From Labia minor (taxonomy: Eukaryota; Arthropoda; Insecta; Dermaptera; Spongiphoridae), in contig OY720344.1 of the NCBI GenBank assembly GCA_963082975.1, positions 68,786,546 to 68,850,545 on the forward strand: DNA of 64,000 nucleotides. The letters are read 5' to 3'. This document shows, piece by piece, positions 10,519 to 20,576 of the stretch (the stretch's first letter is position 1; every line of letters begins with the position of its first letter). Made by a program: the position numbers and the translations under genes. Below the pieces are notes generated by a model. The model did no database searches. It was not told the DNA's origin and saw only the letters and a list, made by a program, of their open reading frames with translations.

Positions 10519-11130
10519 TTAAATGAAGTTTAATAGCATATAAAAAAGTTGGGTGTTCTGTAGGTGAACCAAAAATTCTGGTGTAAATTTTGGAAGATTA
10601 AAATTTTTTTTAAAGAAATATTTAAAGGGCAACTCCACCTTCCCATGCATCTTAGAACCCCACACTTGGGCTCCATAACAGAGAATTGCTCTTGATACAG
10701 CAAGGGAGATGTGCAACTTTGAAGAAAAGGGTATATTTTTATTATTTAATACATTATTATAGGAGTTTAAAGCAAATTTTGCTTTAGTAACCCTCTCCTC
10801 CAAGTGTTCCTCCATTGATAGCCTGGATGTAAGAGTTATCCCCAGATATTTATAGCTATTAACTACTTGGATGTTCTCCCCTCTATATTTCCACACTTCG
10901 TGCTTGGCAGGTCTTCTTCCATTCCTAAAAACTACTATTTTGGATTTATTTAAATTTATTATTAAATTCCATTTTTTACAGTAATCATCCAGTTGGTTTA
11001 CCATTTTTTGCATATCAATTTTATTTGTGGCAAGGAGTAGGAAATCATCTGCGTACGCGAGGAGTTTGATCACCGTTTTTTCAATTTGGATTCCACCATC
11101 TAAGTAATTTTCATATCATTTAAAAATAGA
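10519..11130 (-). pseudogene. LINE reverse transcriptase, palm to thumb
   Basis: The minus-strand ORF opens with LLAYADDFLLLAT, the YADD catalytic box, followed by NLNKSKIVVF and YKYLGITLT, the classic post-catalytic RT blocks, and then SRAILCYGAQVWG, the thumb motif of R1/Jockey/CR1-like LINEs. A frameshift near 10510 separates it from the C-terminal part. Upstream sequence (SPILFSLFL) continues in frame to the truncation point at 11147. Confidence 0.9.
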
Positions 11131-11160
11131 GAGAACAAAATCGGGCTATGAGTCACTCAT

Positions 11161-11640
11161 AGAGTTTGATATTTTTCAAATTTATCTATTTATTATAATA
11201 AAATCCAGGGTCTCTTCCTTGCAACCATTTCAATAGTTTTCATATTTATTTATAATTATTTTTATTTAGTTATTTATAATTTTTTTTTTGATAACTTATA
11301 TTTATAATTAAAGTTTTATTCATTTCTCATTATTTATCCATTGTATTCCAGAAGATTTTCAATCTTCTCTCCGAGCTTCTTATTTACTTGTATCTGTGGT
11401 TAAACTACTTTATTTTTTCTGATTTAGCAATACTTCGAGTCTTTAGAATCCGAATGATCAGTTACTGATTCAAGATTCTGAAAATGTTATGCGCGCGCAA
11501 GTTTATATAGAACCGTGAACAGTTGTTAATTTATTAATTTTATTAGAAAATAGCTTGATCTTGGTTGGTCTCAAACTTTCTCTTGAAATTCTTTTTTCTC
11601 CTTAAAATGTCTTCTCAATAACATAATATTATTCCCAGAT
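11161..11640. other. AT-rich, no gene seen
   Basis: Flank of the LINE insertion. Contains nothing I can assign. Confidence 0.5.
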
Positions 11641-12180
11641 ATTAATAGTTATTCACTGTTTCTATTTTTTGTTTCCATAGCCCCAATACGACTAATTTGA
11701 ATTTTTCTACTTTGTCTTTTCTTTTAATTCCAAGAATACTTCTTGTCATAGCCCTTTGAGTTGACTCCAGTCTGTTTTTTAATTTTTCAGTTATTGATCA
11801 TATTTGAGCTCCATTTCTTTAGAACGTTAATTTTAGATTGTATGTTTATTTCTTTATTTTTTATTATAAACTTGAGTAACCAATATTTTTTTCCATCCAA
11901 GGCTTATTCTTCTGCTAATTTCTTTTATTGTCCTATCCTCGAAACTAATAGTTCCCAGATAAATGCTTTCTGTTTTGGGCATTATAGGTGGTTGATTTTT
12001 TATTCTCTTCACAATTATCATTAGTTAGTAAAATGGATTTGTTCGAATTTATTTGAAAACCGACTCTTTTACTTTTTTCATTTAGTTCTATTATCATTTG
12101 AGTGATTTCTTCTTTTTTATTTGCTATAATAATTATGTCATCAGTAAGCAGAAGGTGCGGCCTTAACTTGGGGAATTTCA
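11640..12180 (-). pseudogene. RTE-like LINE reverse transcriptase fragment, heavily shifted
   Basis: Reading the minus strand across frameshifts gives, in order, LLTDDIIIIAN (decayed catalytic box), SKRVGFQINSNKS, a YLGTISFEDRT-like block, GWKKYW, GAQIWSITEKLKNRLE, and TQRAMTRSILGIKRKD. This order and wording match the C-terminal RT and thumb of RTE-clade elements (family wording: ADDIVLIA, TWSLT, AMERRMLGI). Many indels are present, so it is an old copy. A related RTE thumb is embedded in the Helitron-like copies of this window. Confidence 0.8.
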
Positions 12181-12439
12181 GGACACATATTTAAACTAGT
12201 AAAGTCCATATATCCGGGCCGTTTTAGGGATGGGTATTCTTCTTTTCCGAAGTGATACCCCGAATCAGCGGGGTTCGAGGTGTCGAACCCCCCTCGTTCA
12301 ATTCATCCATTTGGCGATTTGTCAATGGAAATATACATTAATTTAATTAATTATATAATTTAAAATAATTAAATGATAGTTAAAAAAAGAGAATATATAA
12401 AAATATTAATTAATTATTTTTAATTAATATTTGTTAGAA

Positions 12440-13098
12440 TAAAATAAGTTGACCTGTGGCCAGGTCCGAACCGACCGACGGTTTGAAATAAATTAATTTC
12501 CAGCTACAGAAACAATTTCAAATAATTTTAATATATCTATTAATCTAATAAAAAACAGATATGGATATAACATAAATATTTTTAATTTAATTTTATTTTT
12601 AATATATAGCTGAAGTAGCCGGCGTTGACCGTGATCATAATAAGGAGACTGTGACGTCATGAAGGGCTGGGTGACGTCACATAATTTTAAATTAAGAAAA
12701 ACATAATGAAGATGATTTTTCCCGAGGATAAAACGAATACATTCGTTGTGATATGTAAAAAAATCTCCTCATGTGAAATTTGGTGTGAAAATAACCCTTC
12801 CCTTCCTATCGTCGATCGCTAATACTACCACTTCCGGTTTCCGGATTTGCACCAAAAGTTGATCAATTCATCCCACTGATGCATTAAGTAAATATACCAA
12901 ATTTCATCAAAATCGGTTGAGCCGTTCAGGCTGTACACATTCATACGGACAGACGGACGGACGGACGGACAGACAGACATCATGCTAAAAATACTTTTTT
13001 CTGTTAAGAAAATGCATGATTCGTGGAGATATGTAAAAATCTCCACATGTGAAATTTGGTGTGAAAACAATACCTCCCTTACTATCGTCGGTCGGTAA
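12440..13098 (+). repeat. Interspersed repeat with GGAC/CCGT tetranucleotide core, copy 1
   Basis: It begins at GTTGACCTGTGGCCAGGTCC and ends at CGTCGGTCGGTAAAAATT. An inverted pair CCGACCGACG/CGTCGGTCGG lies near the two ends. The middle has two TGACGTCA(C/T) sites (12650-12680), an AAATCGGTTGAGCCGTTC motif (12910-12930) and an ACGG/ACAG tetranucleotide run (12950-12978). An inverted copy lies at 23797-24857 and fragments lie at 44578 and 47232. The small ORF through the tetranucleotide run is not a gene. Confidence 0.85.
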
Positions 13099-14593
13099 AA
13101 ATTATAGAAAGAATAAATATTAATGTTAGAAATATGAATAGAAAATTATCTGGTTAGAGTGCAGCACAGGTCTTTCCAGTTGAACTACCAGAACATGAAT
13201 GTCTTATCTTACATATTTTTACTTTTGTAGATGTTTTCTAATTCTTTTTAATGTTCATTGTTCCTTCATTCTCAAAAGCACATGTTTTCTATTTATTTTA
13301 ATTAATAAAAAAAATCTGTTATAATTGTTCCACTACTAAATATCTATCGTTGAATATAACATTTTTAATTAACTTAATTAAAATATTAATTTTCTATTTG
13401 AATTAAATTTGTTTAATTCTAATTAAATGAAATGCAAATAAACTCATATAAAATAAATGAATCGCATATTTCAATGGATTTATATTAATTAAACAGATTT
13501 GTATTAAATTAATCAAAATGTTTCTTTAATAATTTAACATTAAAAAAAAAATACTTTTCAAAATGACTTTCATAAAATTTAAATTTTTAATTATTTTAAT
13601 ACTTTTTAATTCTTTTTTTTTGTTGTCTGTTTTTAATGAATAATGCATAATTGACTTTTGTTTGGCAGATGATAAAAATTGACTTGGCTGTCCAGTAAAC
13701 TATCAAAGTTGAAAATTTTTTTAACCGATTTTCCTTTCACCAAATTCAAAGGGACATTGTTTTATATTTGACAGACACTATATAAGATTTCCGGACAGTC
13801 CAGGGAAAAAGTGTCATAGGAAAGGACAACAAGATAGGCGGAAAATAAAAATAGAAATGGAATATGAAATCAGATTTAGTTATTTGATCAGACACAACAG
13901 GAAATTGAAATCAAGTTTTTGAAACGAATTTTTATCTATAGAAAAAAAAATTATTAATTTTATTTTAAAATCCCAATCTACATAAGTTACGCGTATTAAG
14001 AATATATGAACTTAAAAAATATAAATTATAAGAATATTATTCTTTTAAAAAATTTTTCCTTACTGAATATCAAACTTATTTATATAATTATACAAATGTT
14101 ACTGTTTTATATGATGCAACTAACCTGATTTTTTTATTTATAAAAATTAAATAGCTTAATAAATTTCAAGCCTTATTTGTATTTATATATTTTGAAATTT
14201 CAGTTAACAAACGATTATCTTTTAATAATATTTTGTTAGTTTGTGATTTGAAATTAATTCATGGTATTAAGTAATTAATTAAGGGAGAGCTATATGGAAA
14301 AAAGAAAATAACACCCTAATCAATTTAGTCTTTAGATCAAATTATTATTTTTGAAATCCATTGTTCTTTGTCTACTATAGAATTTATTCAGGAAGATGTA
14401 AAAACAAGAATGATTGAAAATTTAACAAACTAAATTGATTAAATATTTTATTCTATGTTTAACATGACATGAAAAATTACAGTTGAACAATTAATTTTAA
14501 TTTTTCATAATAACCACTTTTTCGCAGCAAATATAATTCAAATTATTATTCAATGGTATCAATCTAAAATCAATAAATTGATAAATACATTAC
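13099..14593. other. AT-rich; 3' flank of receptor exon, no further exon recognised
   Basis: Very A/T-rich. If the receptor gene continues on the minus strand, this is intron; I searched it for the Cys-Cys loop C and membrane-helix exons and saw none. Confidence 0.5.
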
Positions 14594-14777
14594 CTGGTAG
14601 CCATCATAAGTCCAGGACGCCCATTTCATATTACAGTCCTGGATATCGAAGGGGAAAAACTCGACATTGATATCACAGGAGCTTCGAAAAATGCCATGAC
14701 TCAGCCAGACAACCTCGCCATTGTGACTGACAATCACGTTTGTGTTGATTACCGCACTATTATATTGAGAATCGGCA
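14594..14777 (-). CDS. Nicotinic acetylcholine receptor subunit, Cys-loop exon (partial gene)
   Basis: Internal exon of a pentameric ligand-gated ion channel subunit that sits in the neuronal or muscle membrane and opens on acetylcholine binding. On the minus strand, TTTTAG precedes the exon and CAG|GTAATG ends it, giving 184 bp. It encodes [13 protein letters not shown] (loop E region), [17 protein letters not shown] (loop B and the first Cys of the Cys-loop), [10 protein letters not shown] (second Cys, spaced 13 residues as in all family members) and [12 protein letters not shown]. It starts with one base that completes the AA left by the upstream exon at 30903, restoring Asn. The transmembrane part is not in view. 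The subunit class cannot be fixed without the YxCC loop. Confidence 0.93.
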
Positions 14778-16514
14778 CTAAAACAGAGACACATACACCA
14801 ACCAATTGATATCGGTGAATTTTTGAAGGGGTACAATTCAAGGGTAGAAGAAAAGCATATGAAATTCGGTTTGGAAAATTAATTGACTTAAATTCAGAAG
14901 GGGCAAATTTCTTATCACAAGAATGAAATGAATCACTTCCTTGACGGGAGGAAAATTAAATCATTTATTACCATTATCTTACTTTTGTTAAAAAGGAGAT
15001 TTATGCTTTTGTGTGCTCCTTTTTTGTTTTTGTTTTGTTTTTAAGATTTCTCAAATCATGTTTAATTTAAATCTGTTAAAACTCTTTAACCTAACTTACA
15101 CACAAACAAGAATTGTGAATTACATAAAAAAAACCAAAACAATTATAAATTATTATAAATCGATACGAATTTCCAAACTTCACTTGCTATTCTAAGCATT
15201 TCTACAGTAAAAAAAAATTTCCAACATGAGATATTTATTTTGGGACAATATTAGTAAAAAAAAAAATTAAAAACTTTTACTGGTTTAATATTAGTTTTCA
15301 AAAATGTAAAATTTTTATTTCAACTTTCTGTTAAGACTTTTTGGGTGCAAAGTCGCTTAATATAAATTGTATATAATTTTTTTATTTGCACTTATTCAAT
15401 AGTATATATTAAGCTTTGACATATTTAAATCGATAATAATTAACAACTTTCTATTCCTGAGGGGAATGGCGCGAATTATACCAAAAACTTCATAATAAGA
15501 AAAAGATCTTTCACCTTCGCAGGCACTCATGCTTTTGTTAAATAAAAGTTATTGCCATGTATTAATATTTCCAAAAAATATCTGTAATTTTATTAAATTC
15601 TGGCACCCATATATAGGCACATGATTAGTGTGCCTGATTGGTAATCCGCCACTGACAATGAGTATACCTATTAATAAATTAAATGTAAATTGAGAGTTGC
15701 GGTTGCCTAAACGCTAGAGGCTCCTATCATTTATATTCAAGTTTCAGTCGGTCTGAGTCGTCACGAATATCCTCTCCTAAGGCAACATTGACGCCCAACG
15801 ATTGATTATAGAATGAAAGGAAATTTCATTAAAATCAAGGAAATAAATACCTATCTAAACCAAAATCAAAAATAAAACAAAATTTAGTTTTAAGATTTAT
15901 AATTTATAAAATATCTTAGAATGACTGTAAATAAATAAAATTTTTAGTAGAAAAATCAAGAGCTTCTCTGGAGAAATAAGCCAGGTGAAAAAAAAGAAAA
16001 TACGTTTTTTATACATTCTGATTTATTCTAATTATAATTTCATGCTGATGTTTCGAATGCTTGTCGCAATCTTTTTCAAGGCGCAATTGTCATAAAAATG
16101 GCAAAAAGTTGTTGAGGCATTTCAAAGAAAACATGTATATACATGTTAGTATTTTGGCAATGTAATAGAACTTTATAAATATAAATCACTAATAAGAAAA
16201 CAATGTTATTAAATAAAACAATCTAATTCTTTGATGACGTCAGTCACTTCTTGGAAGAACATTGGGGCCTGCTTGGAACGGTTTCTATATGAAATATGGA
16301 GTTCATGTCATATATGAGAAAAAAAACGACAATTAACAACAATGTTGAAAATTGAATTGAATCCAATTTTCTCCTATGTTTGAAAGTTTTTCTTAGTTAT
16401 TTCTTCTTTATTTTATAGTTTAGTTAATATATTTAATAATTATAAATAGTTTTTAATAATTTAATTTGTATCTAATATTAAATTATTTTTTATTAGATTC
16501 TAACTGGATTCTAA
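14778..16514. other. Receptor intron: AT-rich, no gene seen
   Basis: Intronic sequence of the receptor gene. Around 15685-15720 lies a GCGGTTGCCTAAACGC segment that resembles GCGGGTTGCCTAAATGCC at 45267. Around 16040-16200 is a repeat shared with 25795-26000. The 60-codon ORF at 15013 shows no domain. Confidence 0.5.
16040..16205 (+). repeat. Dispersed repeat shared with 25795-26005
   Basis: Both places read GTTTCGAATG near a CTTTTTCAAGGC/CTTCTTCAAGGC word, then AATTGTCATAAAAATG, GTTGTTG and TTTTGGCAATGTA, in the same order. The ACGTTTCGAA...TTCAAGGC string is of a kind found in Penelope-like and some other retroelement tails, but no coding part is present. Confidence 0.6.
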
Positions 16515-17506
16515 GGGGGGCCATACACTATGCGATTGCCTGCAGGCCGTCGCCTCAACAGGCGATCGTAGGACCAATATCGCCGAGTTCCATACACTAA
16601 TAGTCAACCGCCTGCAGGTGGCCGTACTGAACTGTAGATGATAGCCTGAAGATAGCACACACTACAGTTCGGTACCTGCAGGCGGACTGTCGGTCAATGA
16701 AACAGAACTGCAGGAGATCCCCAGTTTTTTACCATCCGTCTGAAACGTTGCGCTATGTTTGTTTTGTCAGTTCTTGGGGAACCCCAAGAAAAAAGGGTCT
16801 GGGTAAAAAGTTGGCTGCGAGATAGAGAGGCTAGCTCACATTCCTCACTCCCAATCGTCGCTCTAGTTTCTTCATGGTCGGCTGTAAACAATAGCAAGTC
16901 GAAATACCACAGTGACGGGGTGTATACGTCATCACCCAATGAGCCCGACTTTTGCTGTTTACCTTTCTTCAACTCTTTACGGAACGCACATCTCAAGTTA
17001 TTAATTTTTTTTTCACTGTGTCAATGGTGGCTGACGGCACAGTTTTTTGATAGAACTTCAACAACTCACCGTACGCCTCATCCCGCGATCTTTTATTAGC
17101 GTAGGCATCGTTCTTGACTTTCCATAAACAGGGGTAGGCCCGATATAATTCAATAAATGCAGAAATGAAAGGAGGTTTCCCGTCCATCTTTCCTCGTCAG
17201 TCCAATCTCGGCTGGTGAATAATCTCACGAAAATTATCTCACGCAAAACTGATGGAAACGGTGACAACAGATCGTTTGCCTGCAGGCTAACTGACAGTGT
17301 GTGGTGGGGGGCACATGAGATCATTATCCGACAGGCCGCTGCCTGTCGCGAATCTCTCATCCTATCCCCGCCTGCCCGGCGACCACACACCTTCAGTCCG
17401 GGCGAACTGCAGTCCATTATCTTCAGATCAACTGATAAATGTGTGGGCAATCCCGATCTACGGCCTTACGATTATCTTCAGTTAAACTGACAGTGTATGG
17501 GGCGCT
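16515..17506. mobile_element. PIF/Harbinger-like DNA transposon (non-autonomous, carries MADF gene)
   Basis: A 992-bp G+C-rich island. It is flanked by TAA on both sides (16512-16514, 17507-17509), the three-base target duplication of PIF/Harbinger elements. The ends share CCATACACT (left 16521) against AGTGTATGG (right 17492). Subterminal regions are packed with CTGCAGG, GCAGGC and CCTGCAGG words, consistent with transposase binding arrays. A second, internal copy of the right end (AACTGACAGTGTGTGG at 17288) suggests a rearranged or nested end. Only the MADF gene is present; no DDE nuclease was found. Confidence 0.75.
16694..17187 (-). pseudogene. MADF-domain (Myb/SANT-like) protein of Harbinger-type element, one frameshift
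   Basis: A DNA-binding accessory protein of the kind that PIF/Harbinger transposons encode next to their nuclease. It starts at 17187 (MDGKPPFISAFIELYRAYPC), followed by LWKVKNDAYANKRSRDEAYG and then VKKK, the first MADF helices. The next part, NLRCAFRKELKK and YTPSLWYFDLLLF (third helix, conserved W), is in another frame. The switch is at a run of nine A (minus strand) near 16996; one extra A would rejoin the frames, so the break could be a sequencing or polymerase error. The tail after ADHEETRA is unrecognised. Confidence 0.8.
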
Positions 17507-17984
17507 TAAGACCAGGTTAGGTTTCCGCCTGGGTTTAGGTTATAGACAGGTTATAAATAGTTGTTATTTTATTTTAGTTTTTAAAAATAATTTTCATGGC
17601 ATGTTCGCAATGTTCCCTCCCTACCTCCCTGGTTTATTTAAAATAATACCAACTGCTCAGCATGGCAGAAAACCTTCATTAGAAAAAATATTACCAAAAA
17701 TTCCTAAATGGTCGTTATCCATTGAAGAATTTTAACATAAATCAGGTAGTCGATATATGAAAATGCGCTCAGTAGCTATCCAGTTTATTTAATCCAAGAT
17801 ACAATTTTAAAATCAATAAAGATATTGTAGTGATTTTTTGGGCAGTAAGGAAGAGAATAAAAAAATAATTTCATAAAAAAATGTTGAACAATTTATTAAA
17901 ATTTGTATGTGTGTAATGGTATAAAAAAGGGTTATAAAGGATCAAAAAAGGGTGTAATGGTATAAAAAAGGGTATAATGGTAGC
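17507..17984. other. AT-rich with a short imperfect tandem repeat
   Basis: At 17918-17978 a GTAATGGTATAAAAAAGGGT unit occurs twice, with a partial third (GGGTATAATGG). Otherwise there is nothing I can assign. Confidence 0.5.
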
Positions 17985-18520
17985 ACTTTGGAATAATAAA
18001 GCAACTTCAGGGTTATTTTCTGGAAAGAGCAGGGTTGAGAATCCGATGAAAGCTCGGCTGCTTGATCAGGTGGTTCCAGGGAGAAACCAGGGCTGCTCCA
18101 ACGACTTCTTTTGGACTGCCGGATGTGTTGTTGATCTTTCCGACGGAGGAAAAGTTGGACAGTGATATTTGTTTCCGGCTCCTCCTGCAGACACTGCACG
18201 ACCGTCTTTTTCTTCTCGTGTTGTGGTGGCACAATGGCAGATGGCAACCACGCTCACTCTTTCGCGGGGGATCAATTTTTTTATATCTTGCTTCTTCGCT
18301 CTCACTTGGACAAGTCCTCAATCAACCTCTCGTCTCTACTTCATGACTCTGCATCTCGAATCTGCTTCTCGACTGCCTCGTCAATCGCTGGCAATCGTTC
18401 GCCTCAGGCTCGTTTTTGCCCTCCGTTCTTCATTTCCCCTCGCAGACATCCAATCAAATTGTTCGGTATGGACCCAAATCGGGGAAGGTTTTATTTGACC
18501 CCGGCTTAGAAGAATTTCTT
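17985..18520. other. GC-rich island of unknown origin
   Basis: About 530 bases clearly richer in G+C than the surrounding intron and open for 60-115 codons in several frames on both strands, with no domain I recognise. Its composition resembles the gypsy and Harbinger islands of this window, so a decayed retroelement segment is the likeliest explanation. A receptor exon is unlikely because no channel motif is present. Confidence 0.4.
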
Positions 18521-20576
18521 GAAACATTATTTTTTGCACTGATTTTCCTTTAATCAGCTTTTTTCTTGAGAAAAATCTATTTTGAAGCCGTTTAACAAGA
18601 AATTCAACGCAAATAAAATTTCACACGAACCACTACACTATTAAAATTTCAATTCAATATATTAAGAAGAAAACTAAAAGTTATAATAAAAATTACATAA
18701 AAAAGTAGAGTTTAAACTTTAAACACGTATGACAAAGACCGTCCAGGTCTAATCATTGGTTTTGGTAAAATTTACCAAAAATTTACATGCAGTTTTTCTA
18801 AATAACATATTATTTTTAATATTAAAAAAATAAAACGATATACGCCCTTTCCTATGTGCCAATTGACCTTATTGTTCCATTCAGAACTGTAACTCTACTT
18901 TGCATATTAACCTTCCCCAGGCCAGCCATCGAGTGATCAATCAAACGAGCTGATGGTGAAACCATATATATATATCGTACTATTTACAAAGTGTTTGTTG
19001 TGTTTATTATCTCACTCTCTCCTGAACACTTAATTTATCAACGTTCTGTCGGGGATTGTATAATAGCGACCGGGAAAAATAACTGAAGCCGTTTCAATTA
19101 TTCTATGGAAAGTCATTCATATCAATATATTATTTTCCAAATATCTATTGTGTCAGGGGAAATTGTTTAATCTGCATTTTTTTTATTTTCACTGAGTTCA
19201 AATAGATATAGCTTAAATATTACAAATTTTATTTTTATTTAAAAGTTTTTGTAATAGTTCCTATATATCATTTGATTTTAAATTCGATCAATCAATTAAT
19301 ATTATTTAATTAATAGCATTAATATTAGTGTAAAAATATATTCCTTGGGATTTTCATTTATTTATATATTAGGGTTAAAAAATGTGTCCCTGTCCTTACG
19401 ACCGTTTATGGTGGGTCTATATCAAAATCTAAATGCCTTTTATTTCATATATATAACATAATTAAATGTTTGATTGATTCATTAAAAGAAAATAAATTTT
19501 CCATTAATTTTTACACATATTCATATCTTTTAATTTTATTTTTAACGATATACAGAATCAATAAAAACGAAAAGCCATTAACAAAATTGGCATGATTTTT
19601 TTTTATAGAATATTAGAACGTATAGAACCATCAATCGTTTATTTTTTCCGTAGATTTAACAAATGCATTATGATGAAGGTAATTATAGAAAAAGAGATAC
19701 TTATATCTAAAAGCTTTACACGATAGAAAGATAAGAAATAGAAGCAATCGACTGAAAAATTGTAACAAAAAAAAAAAAATAAAAAAAAAAAATAAAGTTA
19801 TACATTCAAAGATCATACCCAGAAACCACACAACATAAACATAATTTTTAATCAAAATAAACAATTACTTCAAATTGCTCTTTATTTGAACAAACGCAAT
19901 TTTCTAATATTTATTTCTGTTGTTGAAAATACCCGTAAAACTTCTCAATTGAGATCTCTTGTGTTACCTAGATCTCAAAAATCTTCCCCTTAAGGTCTTA
20001 ATCCTGAATTACGCTTCAGTTCATTTTATAAATCTGTGTTAATACAAAGCCGATTTTCCTATTACTCTATCAAACATTGCGACACTATCAGTAGATTTAC
20101 TAGCGGTGCGTCTGAGCGTAATGATATATGAGGGCTACTACTAATACTAGGTAGGTATGATTTCTGATCACTCACCTCAAATTTGATACGAAGCTACTTT
20201 TGTATATCCTTTCATCTATTATATAATAACCATATCCAGTCTTTAAAATCAATTATTATTATTAAAAAAAAATTGTTATTTCTAATATTTATCATTTCCA
20301 AGTTACAAACATAATATGACAAAAGATAATTAATTAATTTTAAAGGAATATTTTTAGTAAAGAAAAACATGGAGAAATTCAAGAAATTTGTGTTTGTCAC
20401 GAGCCTTATAATGTATACAATCAGCCAGCCTCCTGCCGCTTCGTTAACTGTGCTAATTGGTTGCTTGGGGTCTATTAATATATTACATTTTGCTTTTATT
20501 TGGCAGATAGCTTATGGAAGCAAGTAAATTTTCAGGAATTGCTAAAACAATATCCCTCAGCCAAGCATATATATAA
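18521..20576. other. Receptor intron: AT-rich, no gene seen
   Basis: Long A/T-rich intron sequence with A-runs at 19770-19800. The short ORFs here are leucine/phenylalanine/isoleucine-rich products of base composition. Confidence 0.5.

Larger units (their letters stand above)
9735..11147 (-). mobile_element. 5'-truncated LINE flanked by 13-bp target-site duplication
   Basis: The string ATGAGTCACTCAT occurs at 9722-9734 and again at 11148-11160, exactly bracketing a minus-strand LINE fragment. The coding sequence begins abruptly at the right-hand copy inside RT block 4 (SPILFSLFL), which is the expected product of incomplete target-primed reverse transcription. The 3' side at about 9735 ends in an A/T-rich tail rather than a clean poly-A. 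Confidence 0.75.

Noticed and set aside
12825-13070. 81-codon minus-strand ORF through the GGAC tetranucleotide run
   Set aside because: It lies inside the CCGT-core repeat, is interrupted in copy 2, and has no domain.
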